Position numbers and translations under genes: made by a program. Below are positions 49,705 through 59,573 of a stretch of DNA of 61,498 bases, piece by piece. The notes under the pieces are model-generated. The model searched no databases, was not told the origin of the DNA, and saw only the letters and a list, made by a program, of their open reading frames with translations. Numbering within the stretch: the stretch's first letter is position 1; each line of letters starts with the position of its first letter. The stretch comes from a bacterium (GTDB taxonomy: Bacteria; SM23-81; DAOVCL01): positions 1 through 61,498 of the forward strand of contig JAOZPP010000010.1 of NCBI GenBank assembly GCA_029932675.1. The letters run 5' to 3'.

Positions 49705-49938
49705 TGACAGGATGAACAGGATTATTACTCATCTTGTCCACTCCCTCATTGGGATTGCAACATTTAAATCGGTAGTCAAAGGCACATTTGAATTGTAAGG
49801 GCTAAGGGTGTTCAACTGAGTTCCCTACAACTCGATCATCGGCATCAGGGGAGGTCTCCCGGGCTCGCATAGAGGTACTCTATGCAGGGGGGAGGTACGG
49901 GCGAATGAGCCTTATTTATCCTGATCCTCCTGTCAATC
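49705..49938. repeat. Inverted pair of TGACAGGATGAACAGGAT-type repeats (family F)
   Basis: 'TGACAGGATGAACAGGATTA' at 49705-49724 and, inverted, 'TTTATCCTGATCCTCCTGTCA' within 49915-49935. It fills the 288-bp gap between DUF5683 and ridA. Between the two ends there is no gene. Related copies are near 36747, 40415 and 59995-60107. Confidence 0.6.
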
Positions 49939-49958
49939 ATGTCTAAAAATGGCTCAAG

Positions 49959-50345
49959 CTAATGTTCCGAACTTAGGGCAATGACCTCAATCTCCACCTT
50001 AGCCCCCTTGGGAAGTCGCGCCACCTCTACTGTGGCACGAGCTGGGGGATCTTTGGGGAAGTAATTTTCATAGACTTGGTTAAAGGGGAGGAAGTCGTCG
50101 AGATCGGTGAGGTATACGGTGGATTTGACTACCCAATCGAGGTCACTCCCCCCCTCCTTGAGGATAGCCCTTATATTTTCCAAGACCTGCGCGGTTTGGA
50201 CCTCAATCTCCGGAGAGGGAATCTCCCCCGTCTTTGGATCCAGGCCTATCTGCCCAGAGACGAAGATAAAGCCATTGGCTATTATCCCCTGGCTGTAAGG
50301 CCCAATTGCCTGGGGTGCCTCTTTGGTTCTGATCACTTCCTTCAT
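49959..50345 (-). CDS. ridA: RidA-family deaminase (reactive intermediate/imine deaminase)
   Basis: 128 residues from ATG 50345 (GTGGAG ahead), full length. 'APQAIGPYSQGIIANGFIFV' and 'SGQIGLDPKTGEI' are the family start; the substrate arginine is in 'PPARATVEVARLPKGAKVEI'. It hydrolyses reactive enamines and imines released by PLP enzymes. It begins 2 bp after the glmS stop, so it is cotranscribed. A longer frame from 50399 overlaps glmS and is unlikely. Confidence 0.93.
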   Translation of the reverse strand: MKEVIRTKEAPQAIGPYSQGIIANGFIFVSGQIGLDPKTGEIPSPEIEVQTAQVLENIRAILKEGGSDLDWVVKSTVYLTDLDDFLPFNQVYENYFPKDPPARATVEVARLPKGAKVEIEVIALSSEH

Positions 50346-50347
50346 CT

Positions 50348-52174
50348 TCACTCCACGGTTACAGACTTGGCTAAGTTCCGGGGTTGATCTACATGACAAC
50401 CCCGGAGAACAGCGATATGATAAGCCAAAAGTTGTAGGGGGATTACGGTCAAAAGCGGGGTAAGGAACTCCAATGTCTTCGGAACATAGAAGATGTGGTC
50501 AACCATCCCCTTAATCCTCCTATCCCCCTCGGTGGCAATGGCAATTACCATCCCCTTACGAGCCTTCACCTCCTCTATATTGTTGAGCACCTTGTCATAG
50601 AGGGAGTCCCTGATCGCAATGACCACCACAGGCATATTCTCGTCGATGAGAGCAATGGGACCGTGTTTCATCTCCGCTGCCGGATAACCCTCGGCATGGA
50701 CATAGGAGATCTCCTTCAGCTTTAGTGCCCCCTCTAAGGCAACGGGGAAGTTATAGCTGCGTCCCAAGTAGAGGAAGTTATTGGACTGGGCAAAGGTGGA
50801 GGCGATCTTCTTTATCTCCTTCTCCCTGCTCAGGATCGCCTCCACCTGATCTGGTATTCGGTTTATGGCCTCCACCATCTCCCTTCCCTGTTCGGCGGAT
50901 AGATCCCTCATCCTCCCCAACATCAGGGCGATCAGGGCAAGCACCATAAGCTGGGAGGTAAACGCCTTGGTTGAGGCCACCCCTATCTCGGGGCCAGCGT
51001 GGATATATACGCCGGCATCTGTCTCCCTGGCGATTGTGGAACCAACTACATTGCAGATCCCTAATGTAGTGGCCCCCTTGCGCTTTGCCTCCCTCATGGC
51101 GGCTAAGGTGTCTGCTGTCTCCCCGGATTGACTGATGACGAAGACGACGGTTCCCTCATCGATTAAGGGTCCTCGATACCTGAACTCAGAGGCATATTCC
51201 ACCTCCACGGGGATATGGGCCAGATCCTCGATCATATACTCCCCAGCCAGGGCGGCATGCCAGGAGGTGCCACAGGCGGTGAAGATAATTCTCTTGATAT
51301 GAGGTAGATCATCATAATACAGCCGGAGGCCGTTTAACCTTGCCGTCCCCTCCTCCTCGTTCAGCCTTCCCCGCACTGCATTCCGCAGAGTAGTTGGTTG
51401 TTCGAATATCTCCTTGAGCATAAAATGGGGGAAGCCGCTCTTTTCGATCATATCGAGGCTCCAGGAGATCTCCTGGAATTTTGGAGGCACTTTCACCTTC
51501 TCCGTAGTGGAGATGGTAAAGTCATCCTTAGTAATTACGGCCAACTCCCCATCCTCCAGGTAGACAACCTGATTGGTGTATCTAATCAAGGCAGCAACAT
51601 CTGACGCTACTATATGCTCCCCTTGCCCCTTCCCGATCACCAGGGGGCTCCCCTTGCGGGCGGCCACAATCTGACCGGGATTGTGTAGGCAGAGCACGGC
51701 GATGCCGTAGGTCCCCTCTACCTGGGTAAGGGCCATCCTGGTGGCCTCGGTGAGGTCTCCTTGGTAATACTCCTCAATGAGATGGGCGAGGACCTCTGTG
51801 TCCGTCTCGGTCCTGAACTGGTGTCCCTTGCGTTCTAAGAGTTCCCTTAGGGCCATATAATTCTCTATTATCCCATTGTGTACAACGGCAATCTCACCCT
51901 TGCAGTCGATATGGGGATGGGCATTGAAGTCGGATGGCTCTCCATGGGTTGCCCACCTGGTATGGGCAATCCCCATGGTGGAGGAGAACCTCCTCTTACC
52001 TAACAGAACCTCTAAGTCAGTGATCTTTCCCACTGTTTTCTCACAGATGAGCCCTTCCTTCTCGATCACGGCTAGCCCTGCCGAGTCGTAACCCCGATAC
52101 TCCATCCGCTTCAGACCCTCGACGAGGATGGGCACTGCCTCCTTCTCTCCGATATATCCGATGATTCCACACAT
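50348..52174 (-). CDS. glmS: Glutamine-fructose-6-phosphate aminotransferase (isomerizing)
   Basis: 608 residues from ATG 52174, CAGGAG 5 bp ahead, the usual GlmS length. The N-terminal Cys2 nucleophile is in 'MCGIIGYIGEKEAVPIL', with 'HTRWATHGEPSDFNAHPH' from the glutaminase domain. Two SIS domains follow ('TACGTSWHAALAGEYMIED', 'VFVISQSGETADTLAAM', 'YLGRSYNFPVALEGALKLKE'), and the C-terminus is 'LAKSVTVE'. It makes glucosamine-6-phosphate, the first step to UDP-GlcNAc for cell wall and LPS. A longer frame upstream (to 52336) runs through hairpin DNA and is not used. No glmS ribozyme core was recognised. Confidence 0.96.
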   Translation of the reverse strand: MCGIIGYIGEKEAVPILVEGLKRMEYRGYDSAGLAVIEKEGLICEKTVGKITDLEVLLGKRRFSSTMGIAHTRWATHGEPSDFNAHPHIDCKGEIAVVHNGIIENYMALRELLERKGHQFRTETDTEVLAHLIEEYYQGDLTEATRMALTQVEGTYGIAVLCLHNPGQIVAARKGSPLVIGKGQGEHIVASDVAALIRYTNQVVYLEDGELAVITKDDFTISTTEKVKVPPKFQEISWSLDMIEKSGFPHFMLKEIFEQPTTLRNAVRGRLNEEEGTARLNGLRLYYDDLPHIKRIIFTACGTSWHAALAGEYMIEDLAHIPVEVEYASEFRYRGPLIDEGTVVFVISQSGETADTLAAMREAKRKGATTLGICNVVGSTIARETDAGVYIHAGPEIGVASTKAFTSQLMVLALIALMLGRMRDLSAEQGREMVEAINRIPDQVEAILSREKEIKKIASTFAQSNNFLYLGRSYNFPVALEGALKLKEISYVHAEGYPAAEMKHGPIALIDENMPVVVIAIRDSLYDKVLNNIEEVKARKGMVIAIATEGDRRIKGMVDHIFYVPKTLEFLTPLLTVIPLQLLAYHIAVLRGCHVDQPRNLAKSVTVE

Positions 52175-52273
52175 AGGTGCTCCTGAAAATGTTTCTCCAA
52201 ATATAATCACTCTGGACCGAAAAGGCCACAAAAAACTTTCCCCATTCTCAGAAGGGGGATTTTTCAAAAGCAA

Positions 52274-52334
52274 GCCGTCAGAACCCCGATTCTGACGGCA
52301 AGGGATGAGGTGGCAGAACCCAGATTCTGCCACC
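52274..52334 (-). promoter_or_regulatory. Twin hairpins upstream of glmS
   Basis: Two perfect 10-bp stems with 6-nt loops: GCCGTCAGAA / TTCTGACGGC (52274-52299) and GGTGGCAGAA / TTCTGCCACC (52309-52334). Both share the inner pattern CAGAACCCxGATTCTG. They lie 100-160 bp upstream of the glmS start, so on its likely leader. A third, smaller stem (CCCGTC-CT-GACGGG) follows near 52379-52392. They could be regulatory or just repeat elements. Confidence 0.55.
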
Positions 52335-52452
52335 ATCAGAACATTGTACCCTCAGGAGTTGCCTCTTCGGCCAGGAATCCCGTCCTGACGGGAAAGGCTC
52401 TCTGCCCCAAACCATTAGTCCGTAAATGGTCACTTACTTAGGGGAAACAGGG

Positions 52453-52475
52453 AAAATAGGAAGTGTCCCTATTTA
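52453..52475. repeat. AAAATAGG hairpin (family C), inverted copy
   Basis: AAAATAGG, GAAGTGTCCC in inverse order, then TATTT: reverse complement of the hairpin that opens the family D spacers. It is solitary, in the 630-bp gap between glmS and the PEP-CTERM gene. The rest of that gap (52480-52800) is AT-rich with no gene seen; it probably holds the PEP-CTERM promoter. Confidence 0.7.
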
Positions 52476-52804
52476 CCCTGTTATTTTTTGTTTAGTTTAC
52501 AAAAGTGGCCGATAAAATGTTTCATTTCATCTCTCGAGCCATAAAAGCTGTAAAAAGATTTAACAATCATTATTTCCTTGCAAAACAACGAATTACCAGA
52601 CCAACCTTTCAAAAATTGTCGAATCAACTTACATTTTGAGGCTCTACCTAAGTTTCTGAAAAGTCGATTCTCCCCCATATCTCTTTAAATCCCATTGGCT
52701 TACGTTTTTCCTTACAAGTTGGTACGAAATTTGCACTTTTAATTTTGTTTTTCCCTTGAGATTTCTAATCGTTCCTAAAATTAACGAAAGGGGGTGAAAA
52801 GGGA

Positions 52805-53395
52805 ATGAAGAAGGTAGCTTTGCTCGCGGTGGGCCTCCTCCTGTTCCTTCCGGCAACAAGCTTTGGCACCTTGTTGAGCACAGCACCTGGTTATGGAATG
52901 GTCTCCTTCTGGGATAGTCCTGACCAACGGTTAGGCACAGACATATATAGCAATGACGGCCTCACTTTTGGCCCATTTATCGTTGGTCAGACCTCACCTA
53001 TAACCATTGACTTAACCGTGGACTATTTCTTTGGTGATGGCACTGATGAATGGTTTTCCCTCTGGATAGACTGGGACCAGAGTATGACCTTTGATCCTGA
53101 TGAACGTTGGCTTTACAATGATTCACCTGTAAACTGGTTTGACAACGGCACCTATAGTCTTGTTGCTTCAGTGACTCCAACACCTGATGCGGTTCTGGGG
53201 GATACCTGGATGAGAGCAATGATCAGCCCAGATGGGCCTTTTGATCCCTTCGGTGATTATGACAATGGTGAGGTAGAGGATTATCTTGTCAGTGTAGCTC
53301 CGATTCCGGAACCGAGCACTATCCTGTTATTGGGAACAGGGCTATTGGGGTTAGGGGGTTTTGGGTATAGGCGGAAGAGGAAGGAGAAGAAGTAA
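52805..53395 (+). CDS. PEP-CTERM surface protein with GEVED domain
   Basis: 196 residues. The signal peptide is 'VALLAVGLLLFLPATSFG'. The body has 'SLWIDWDQSMTFDPDERWLY' and 'DPFGDYDNGEVEDYLVSV', the end of a GEVED domain seen in many secreted proteins. The tail 'IPEPSTILLLGTGLLGLGGF' plus GYRRKRKEKK is a textbook PEP-CTERM sorting signal: the PEP motif, a hydrophobic helix, then a basic end. Exosortase would cut and transfer it to the cell surface or matrix. AAAGGGGGTGAAAAGGGA precedes ATG 52805. No exosortase gene is in the window. Confidence 0.88.
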   Translation: MKKVALLAVGLLLFLPATSFGTLLSTAPGYGMVSFWDSPDQRLGTDIYSNDGLTFGPFIVGQTSPITIDLTVDYFFGDGTDEWFSLWIDWDQSMTFDPDERWLYNDSPVNWFDNGTYSLVASVTPTPDAVLGDTWMRAMISPDGPFDPFGDYDNGEVEDYLVSVAPIPEPSTILLLGTGLLGLGGFGYRRKRKEKK

Positions 53396-53406
53396 TTTAG
53401 CGTCTG

Positions 53407-53432
53407 AATTCCCCCCAAAAAGGGGAATTTTC
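53407..53432 (+). terminator. Intrinsic terminator after the PEP-CTERM gene
   Basis: AATTCCCC (53407-53414) pairs with GGGGAATT (53422-53429) around a 7-nt loop, followed by TTCTCC. It starts 11 bp after the stop. The strong promoter at 53436 follows within a few bases. Confidence 0.7.
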
Positions 53433-53435
53433 TCC

Positions 53436-53464
53436 TTGACAGGGGAAGTGTAATCTGCTACTAT
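53436..53464 (+). promoter_or_regulatory. Strong sigma70-type promoter candidate
   Basis: TTGACA (53436-53441), 17-bp spacer, TACTAT (53459-53464). It sits immediately after the terminator and drives the leader and C25 protease gene. Predicted start near 53471. Confidence 0.65.
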
Positions 53465-53522
53465 GGTGAGTAGTATAGGCCTGTAGTAGCTAAATATTGA
53501 TTGAATAAAAGGGCGATTTAAG

Positions 53523-53631
53523 CCTGTCCATAAGTATGGAGGAAAGAATGATGCTTAGTCCTTATAGGGGCGGGGCTAAGGGGATTATATTTTTCTTTTA
53601 TTCTCCAGCTTTGTGGACAGGTTTTTCTTTT
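53523..53631 (+). ncRNA. Structured leader RNA with poly-U end (attenuator or riboswitch candidate)
   Basis: CCTGTCCA (53523-53530) pairs with TGGACAGG (53614-53621), closing about 85 nt; an internal stem is possible between CTTAGTCC and GGGGCTAAG. TTTTTCTTTT follows the closing stem (53622-53631). This is the shape of a long terminator or attenuator roughly 50 nt downstream of the promoter and 140 nt ahead of the protease start. I matched it to no riboswitch class by eye, and its features do not look like a GEMM or TPP core. Confidence 0.45.
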
Positions 53632-53769
53632 GTCCGATTTCTTTACGACCCACGTGCTAGCCCTGGTTAAGGGATGAGCAGGTGGGTTTTTGGAGTTGAG
53701 AGTGTGAAAGCAAAGCGGCTATTTGTCCCGAGTAGAAAGTATTGTAAACCGCAGTTAACGGAGGGGGTC

Positions 53770-56700
53770 ATGAAAACTTTCTTTAATACATTAAGTTCGA
53801 GATTCAGGGGGCTTGCTATTTCTATTGGGATATTATTGCTACTCCCGGTGAGTTCCTACGTCAGTGCTGCCACCTGTTTGGAGCGACCTTCTCAGCCTGA
53901 CGGTCCCGCTCATTCTGGATTACTTACTCAACTCAAAAAAGGTAATCCTTTTATCTCTAAAAAGGGCGTTTCCAAAGCTTCCATAAAGGTTTTGATTGTT
54001 ACAAGCGGGTGGGGGCCGCTTACAGGTATTAGTCCCACAGAGGAGAAGGACTACTGGTTGAGTATATTAGATGGTGGCAACTACGATGTTGACTGGTTGG
54101 ATGTAGCATCTGGTTCGTTGACCTATAGCCAAATGAGTTCCTATGACTTAGTCATCTACGACGCTGGAGGATACTGGTATCCTTTCAGTGGAAACACCGG
54201 CGCATTGAGCCAGTACCATTCCAGTGGTAAGCCTCTCCTTTTGGTAGCCCCAGATGTCAATTACGACTGGCATATTAATGGCCTAGGAAGCTTCCCAGAG
54301 CAAGTATTACACGTTGACGGTGTACTTGGGATTATGCCCGAAGTATCCTTTGAGATAATCGCTAACACTGGCCATCCTATTATCCAGTCAATTCCTACCA
54401 ACCAGCATGTTCCCGTGGTAAACCAGTCGAGTTGGCCTGATTGCTTTGATCCGGCTACTGATGCTTCTGGGGTTTTAACCCAGGGATATATCCCAGAGAC
54501 CGAGTTTGGAGTCGGCAGTTGTTCTGATCTTCCAAGTTACTCTCCTTATGATCCAGAAGGAAATCTATTCGGTGTTATCGCCTATGCTGGTTCCGAATCA
54601 GAAGGTAGAGTTGTACTATATGGTTTTCCTGTGACGGCGATTCAACAGGGTGCAATTTTGAATGAACTTGCGGCAAGCACTGTACAGTGGCTCTTAGAAG
54701 AGGCTGTGGTTCAAGTAGAATTCACTTTAGTTGCTGAGGATGCTCCTGATGGGATAGTAGTCAGAAAAGGCAAAGGAGATATTGTTGATTTCGTGGCAAA
54801 AATAGAAAACTGCGAAGAAGAAGATTTAACTGGACTGGTCGCTGAAATTAGCATTCCTTCAGACCGACTCGGGGATCCCACCAAGGCATATACCCGGACT
54901 GATGAATCGGAAGGAGACGGCACTGAGAGAACTTGGACCGAGGATCCGACGGGTACTTACAAGGTGGAGCTACCCATACTTGAGGCAGGTGGTTCAATAC
55001 AGGTGGGCTGGCGTTTTCAGATACCTTCTACCCTTTTTCCTATCAATATTGGAGCTTCTGGAGCAGTTCGCCATAATAGCGTGGCTATCCAGGCAGACAA
55101 TGCTGGTATCGCGGTTGTTGCCAACACGGAAGGGATCATTGTAACAAACAGAAAACTGCTTTATGACAAGTACGGAACTACTCCTACTAATAAGAAGAAA
55201 GTGACTGAACTTCTGAACTATATTTACCAAATTTCAGATGGAAACGGCACCAATGAAGTGACAAACGTAGTCTATTACCTTGACCGCGAAAATGAGACTG
55301 TTAGGGACTGGGACCAATATGCTCTTGATTACTCTAATCCGAATTCCGTGAACAACTGTGCCAATATTGTCCGCTCGATGATCCAGACAAGATGTAATAG
55401 GTTCTCCCCTAAGCCAAAATACTTGACGATTGTAGGCGGAGACGAGGTTATCCCGTTTTTTCGGATCGATGACTCGAACTTTGGAAACGCGGAAGGCCGC
55501 CATCCTTATTCTGGAAAGGATCCTCTCCTCTTAGCATTCAACAACAATAGGTTCATTGTTGATGCACCATACGCTGATCTCACTGGCAATGACTGGGACG
55601 AAGGAGACGTTGAACTGGCCGCGGGGAGGGTGGTAGGGCCATCGGCAGCGGATATGTTATCCCTTGTTCAGCGATGCATAGCGAGGCCATCAACTCAAAC
55701 AGACCATGCTATTGTTGCCTCAAGTGACGGCTATAACTCTGATGGAATAGCTAATAGATGTAAGGGTGTTAACTTCAACGTTCGCAATGATACGGAAGAT
55801 CCACGAACCGTCAATAGTAATTCATGGACAGCTAGTGATTTGCGCTCGTTGTTAGGCAGCGGATTCCGACTCGCATTTTCTGGGGGTCACGCAAACTATG
55901 GGCTGATTCCTGGTGGAGTTAGCACCTCCTTTCTGCCGGACATGACCAGTTCCGGGGGATTCCTCTACGCAGGTGGATGTCGAACAGGTGTACCCACAGA
56001 TGAAGATTTTTCAGAGTCTCCCTCGCCTAATACATGGTCTCCCTATTATGACGACAATAACGTATGGGCTGCGACGCACAAAGGTGCACGAGGATTTATA
56101 GGTACAGGAGGGTTGCAGTGGGCTGTGCTTGACCAAGACTATAAGGTTACATCGTGTGGAGAGAACTACTGCAGAGATTTCTTCCGTGAGTTATTACCAC
56201 TATCAGGCACACTCTCAAAGCCGGTAGGCATTGCCCTGAAGAACACGTCTAGAGACTTTAATCCTTGCGGGTGGTTGGGATGTGATGATAAAGAAAAGAA
56301 AACCTCCTGTGAGTACATCCTTTACGGTCTACCTTGGATGCAGATCGATATTCCCTCCGCTCCTCTGATAGCTGCAGCAGGAGGTGTTCTGCCAGGTATT
56401 GGAGAGAATACATCTGTTAGGTCTCCTCAGATCCTTGTGCATCCGATGAAGCATATTGGGAAAGGGACATACGCAGTTGATGTAGAATTTGTCGCCGAGT
56501 CATACTCTGTTGAACAAGTTGATGGCTATGATTTACTTATAATACCCGGAACTGAACTGAAAGGCTTGGATCATAAACCGGGTTTGCCGATTTTTGAAAC
56601 GGAAGTTGTCTTGCCTCCTGATGCTTCAATCCTCTCTGGGGAGATAATTAATAGCCATAACCTTGCACTGGGTAGTTTGAACATTCCAGCACCTGTTTCA

Positions 56701-58194
56701 TGTGCCATGCCTCCTTGCCCACCGCCATTTTCGTCTGACTTTGATGTTACTGGGGTATTCCCTCCAAGCCGCGTTGGATATTACCAAGATGTGGAGGGGG
56801 GTGCTTCAACAGTCAGCCTTAATGTATTTGCCGCTACCTATGATGTAGGCACTCACGAAACCATTTTGTATGATACTACTGTGGTTCGCATTATGTTCAC
56901 TAGCGATGCTCCCATACTAATTAGCAGCTTTGCTACTGGGGTCTACTGGAGTAGCGGTCAGCCAAATGTACGTACAGATGTGAGCATTAAGAATGTTAGT
57001 AGTCTTACCGTATCAAGCTTAACAGCCCGCATGGAAGTAGCTGATCAGTTTGGCAATCCTGTTGGGGAGGTAGAAAAAACCGGCCTTACAGTTGGGCCAC
57101 AAGGAACAATAGAGGTACCCTTAGTTCTATCTGGGAACCTCGCCAACGGCAGGTATTTGTGTAATGTGTTTGTTCTTGATGCTGCGGGCATGCCTCTTGC
57201 GCAAGTTTCTGATTACGTTTGGATCTCTGCTGGCGAACTACTTGATTTTCATTGTCCTGATATAGTTACCGTAGGAGAGGACATGATCTTCTCTGCAACC
57301 TTTCGAAATAATGGAACAGTACCTATGTCGGCAGAGGAACTGGTTAACGTTTACGATGAAGGCGGGATACAGTTTGCAAGCCTTCCCGGGCCACAAACTG
57401 ATGTTCAACCAGGAGAGACAGTAACGCTAAGTGTGCAGTGGAATACGCTGGGGAAACCGTTTGGCACTTACCAGGCATTCGGCTCTGTATCCGCGGAGGG
57501 GCAGCAATACGGCCCGTTATCCCAAAGTTTTAGTATAGTTCCAGTCACAATTAAGGTTTTAATCCTCCCCAACACTTGGTATCTCACCTGGCTTGATATT
57601 CACCGAGGGACGGTCAGGGCTTATATCGGCGATCTCACTGAGGGTTACGATATTAGCGATATTGACCCCCAGTCAATAACCTTGAATGATGACTTGGGAA
57701 TCTACGGCGGCAGATTCAGGATAAGGTCCAGCTTCCGCGGATTTACAGGACCTGTTTTGGAGGTTGCCTTTGATAGATACGAGGCCCTCTCAAATCTTGG
57801 TGAAGTCGTAGCCGGTGAGAGGTATCCGGTTACCATTTCTGGTATGCTCACTGATGGTACCTCCTTCTCGGGGGTGGATACAATCACAGTTGAAGCGAGT
57901 CCTTACTTAAAGCCGGGTTCCCAGATTCCCGAAGCCTTTACCTTGACTCAAAACTACCCCAACCCCTTTAACCCGGTTACAACTATCAAATATGGCTTGC
58001 CTGAGGATGCTTATGTAAGGGTGGCAATCTACAATGTTGCTGGGCAGAAGGTTTGCACTTTGGTGGATGGGGAGCAGCAGGCTGGTTACTACGAGGTAAA
58101 CTGGGATGGGAAGGGGATAGCCTCAGGCATCTACTTCTATCGGATTGAGGCTGGGCAGTTCACCCAGACCAGGAAGATGATCTTGTTGAAGTAG
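53770..58194 (+). CDS. Gingipain-family (C25) cysteine protease with FlgD/T9SS-type C-terminal domain
   Basis: 1474 residues from ATG 53770 (GGAGGGGGTC ahead); the frame continues upstream to 53674 but the signal peptide ('[20 protein letters not shown]') fixes the start. An N-terminal GATase-like domain ('[15 protein letters not shown]', '[15 protein letters not shown]') precedes a C25 peptidase core ('[18 protein letters not shown]', His in '[14 protein letters not shown]', Cys in '[16 protein letters not shown]'). Ig-like and beta repeats follow (about 900-1380). The end is the sorting domain '[20 protein letters not shown]', '[14 protein letters not shown]', '[20 protein letters not shown]'. 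It is an extracellular protease. The 58254 terminator follows. Confidence 0.9.
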   Translation: MKTFFNTLSSRFRGLAISIGILLLLPVSSYVSAATCLERPSQPDGPAHSGLLTQLKKGNPFISKKGVSKASIKVLIVTSGWGPLTGISPTEEKDYWLSILDGGNYDVDWLDVASGSLTYSQMSSYDLVIYDAGGYWYPFSGNTGALSQYHSSGKPLLLVAPDVNYDWHINGLGSFPEQVLHVDGVLGIMPEVSFEIIANTGHPIIQSIPTNQHVPVVNQSSWPDCFDPATDASGVLTQGYIPETEFGVGSCSDLPSYSPYDPEGNLFGVIAYAGSESEGRVVLYGFPVTAIQQGAILNELAASTVQWLLEEAVVQVEFTLVAEDAPDGIVVRKGKGDIVDFVAKIENCEEEDLTGLVAEISIPSDRLGDPTKAYTRTDESEGDGTERTWTEDPTGTYKVELPILEAGGSIQVGWRFQIPSTLFPINIGASGAVRHNSVAIQADNAGIAVVANTEGIIVTNRKLLYDKYGTTPTNKKKVTELLNYIYQISDGNGTNEVTNVVYYLDRENETVRDWDQYALDYSNPNSVNNCANIVRSMIQTRCNRFSPKPKYLTIVGGDEVIPFFRIDDSNFGNAEGRHPYSGKDPLLLAFNNNRFIVDAPYADLTGNDWDEGDVELAAGRVVGPSAADMLSLVQRCIARPSTQTDHAIVASSDGYNSDGIANRCKGVNFNVRNDTEDPRTVNSNSWTASDLRSLLGSGFRLAFSGGHANYGLIPGGVSTSFLPDMTSSGGFLYAGGCRTGVPTDEDFSESPSPNTWSPYYDDNNVWAATHKGARGFIGTGGLQWAVLDQDYKVTSCGENYCRDFFRELLPLSGTLSKPVGIALKNTSRDFNPCGWLGCDDKEKKTSCEYILYGLPWMQIDIPSAPLIAAAGGVLPGIGENTSVRSPQILVHPMKHIGKGTYAVDVEFVAESYSVEQVDGYDLLIIPGTELKGLDHKPGLPIFETEVVLPPDASILSGEIINSHNLALGSLNIPAPVSCAMPPCPPPFSSDFDVTGVFPPSRVGYYQDVEGGASTVSLNVFAATYDVGTHETILYDTTVVRIMFTSDAPILISSFATGVYWSSGQPNVRTDVSIKNVSSLTVSSLTARMEVADQFGNPVGEVEKTGLTVGPQGTIEVPLVLSGNLANGRYLCNVFVLDAAGMPLAQVSDYVWISAGELLDFHCPDIVTVGEDMIFSATFRNNGTVPMSAEELVNVYDEGGIQFASLPGPQTDVQPGETVTLSVQWNTLGKPFGTYQAFGSVSAEGQQYGPLSQSFSIVPVTIKVLILPNTWYLTWLDIHRGTVRAYIGDLTEGYDISDIDPQSITLNDDLGIYGGRFRIRSSFRGFTGPVLEVAFDRYEALSNLGEVVAGERYPVTISGMLTDGTSFSGVDTITVEASPYLKPGSQIPEAFTLTQNYPNPFNPVTTIKYGLPEDAYVRVAIYNVAGQKVCTLVDGEQQAGYYEVNWDGKGIASGIYFYRIEAGQFTQTRKMILLK

Positions 58195-58215
58195 ACAGCC
58201 GTAGATGGGAAAATT

Positions 58216-58290
58216 TGTCAGGGCAGGAGCCCTGACAGCACTGATGTAGAGAGGGAAGCCACTGGAAGTATTCCAGTGGCTTCCTTTTTA
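58216..58290 (+). terminator. Hairpin plus strong intrinsic terminator after the C25 protease
   Basis: First TGTCAGGGC-AGGA-GCCCTGACA (58216-58237). Then GGAAGCCACTGGAA-GTA-TTCCAGTGGCTTCC (58254-58284), a perfect 14-bp stem followed by TTTTTA. This ends the protease transcript. The remaining ~230 bp to 58521 show no gene. Confidence 0.9.
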
Positions 58291-58521
58291 TGATGCCCAC
58301 ATCTGGGCCAATCAGGAATCAGTTGTCGGTTATCAGAGTGAAGATTTTTGCCGACTCCTGGAAACTGTTAGAGGAGTTCTTGGTTGAGATTCGTGTACAT
58401 CCTCAAACTTATAAATTTCAAAAGGTTGTGCAGATTCCCTATTAGTTTAAGTATCGATCGGATTATGGACATTCCGAATAAAAAGCTTGTTTTTTAAAAT
58501 CTGAGGTGTTATTTTTATACC

Positions 58522-58836
58522 ATGACCGAATTAAGGATAGGACAAATCAGGAAGGCCATAAGAGAAAATAAATACCTTATCAAAAGTCACGCTAAACAGC
58601 GAATGGGGCAAAGGAATATCCGTGATGCAGACATTATTTCTGTAATTCTTAATGGAGAGATAATAGAACAAACACCACAAGCAAAGCCATTCCCTAAATG
58701 TTTAATAATGGGATTCGTAAGAGAGAATGAGCCTCTGTATGTATCTTGTGCTTTTGACGGAAAATATGTACACATTATAACTGTCCACTGGTTTGATCCA
58801 GAGAAATGGATTGATCCTTGGACCAGAAGGAGGTGA
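58522..58836 (+). CDS. DUF4258 (RelE-like) toxin candidate
   Basis: 104 residues. 'YLIKSHAKQRMGQRNIRDAD' with 'IISVILNGEIIEQTPQAKPF' and 'HIITVHWFDPEKWIDPWTRR' are the DUF4258 pattern, a RelE-like fold that occurs next to YgiT-type zinc-finger antitoxins. The next gene begins 4 bp later. It probably acts as a ribosome-dependent or free RNase toxin, but this is inferred from the family. Confidence 0.75.
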   Translation: MTELRIGQIRKAIRENKYLIKSHAKQRMGQRNIRDADIISVILNGEIIEQTPQAKPFPKCLIMGFVRENEPLYVSCAFDGKYVHIITVHWFDPEKWIDPWTRRR

Positions 58837-58840
58837 AATT

Positions 58841-59080
58841 ATGCAGTGTGCGGAATGTGGGGGGAATTTAGAGAAGAAAATAATAATTTATAACCAGCCC
58901 TGGGGGGAAGGGAAACTTTATCAGTTTGAGAATGTTCCTGCCTTAGTTTGCTCTCAATGTGGGGCAATTTATTTGGAGAGCAAAGTATCACAGACGATTG
59001 ATAAGATAATCCAAAGCCGACAAAAGCCAATAAGGTATAAGCGAGTGCCTATTTACTCTTTGGAAAAACCCTTGGTGTAA
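58841..59080 (+). CDS. YgiT-type zinc-finger antitoxin (MqsA-like N-terminal domain)
   Basis: 79 residues from ATG 58841, with AGAAGGAGGTGAAATT ahead. Two CxxC pairs ('MQCAECGGNLEKKIIIYNQP', 'VPALVCSQCGAIYLESKV') bind zinc, as in MqsA/YgiT. It lacks the HTH half of MqsA, as is usual for DUF4258 partners. It forms a pair with the gene 4 bp upstream. An upstream frame start at 58793 overlaps that gene and is not needed. Confidence 0.85.
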   Translation: MQCAECGGNLEKKIIIYNQPWGEGKLYQFENVPALVCSQCGAIYLESKVSQTIDKIIQSRQKPIRYKRVPIYSLEKPLV

Positions 59081-59087
59081 ACGGGGG

Positions 59088-59275
59088 GAATAGGAAAACT
59101 TCCTCTTTTTTAGGCTATTTTCTTAGACTGCCACCTGGTTCGGTCTGGTTCTTCTCTTGCAGTTTCCACCAACAAGATTCTTATAGATCCATCTCCGTAA
59201 GATGCCTTTCCTTTAAGGGCTCTTCCGAACCTGCACAAAGGGGATACCAAGGGGAAATAGGAAGTGTCCCCATTT
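59088..59275. mobile_element. MITE-like element with AAAATAGG-type inverted ends, copy 1
   Basis: About 188 bp. The left end is a degenerate hairpin (GGAATAGG ... CCTCTTTTTT, 59088-59111); the right end is AAATAGGAAGTGTCCCCATTT in inverse orientation (59255-59275). The interior ('CTGCCACCTGGTT.GGT', 'CTCTTCCGAACCTGCACAA', 'GGGGATACCAAGGG') is the same as in 60127-60325. It lies directly upstream of the vapBC-like pair. No transposase is encoded. Confidence 0.7.
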
Positions 59276-59312
59276 GCTAAGGTTGATTTTACCATATTTA
59301 GGAGGGGATGTT

Positions 59313-59573
59313 ATGCAAACTAAGAGATTAGGGGTTGTATTTAAGCAACCAGAATTTGAGATACTCAAGGAGAAAGCGAAGGAGGAAAGAAAATCAGTGG
59401 CTGAGCTCATCCGCACTGCGGTAGAAGAGAGATATCTCCTCTCCAGCAAAAGGGAGAGAATGAAGGCTTTAAATCGCCTATTTTCACCGGATAGGGAGAT
59501 TCACTTTCCCCCTTGGGGAGAATTAAAGAAGGAACTCGACGAGGAGGTTAATAGAGAAGTTGAAACTCATTGA
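59313..59573 (+). CDS. Ribbon-helix-helix type antitoxin, VapB-like
   Basis: 86 residues from ATG 59313 (GGAGGGGATGTT ahead). 'RLGVVFKQPEFEILKEKAKE' and 'ERKSVAELIRTAVEERYLL' are the strand-helix-helix of CopG-like antitoxins; the C-terminal half ('LFSPDREIHFPPWGELKKEL') would clasp the toxin. The stop overlaps the PIN gene by 14 bp. It likely represses its own promoter. Confidence 0.75.
   Translation: MQTKRLGVVFKQPEFEILKEKAKEERKSVAELIRTAVEERYLLSSKRERMKALNRLFSPDREIHFPPWGELKKELDEEVNREVETH

Noticed and set aside
52175-52336. Longer glmS start
   Set aside because: The N-terminal Cys of GlmS must follow the initiator Met; the added 54 residues are translated hairpin DNA.
59110-59295. 61-codon minus-strand frame over the MITE-like element
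   Set aside because: The sister element at 60127-60325 does not preserve the frame, so it is probably not a protein.
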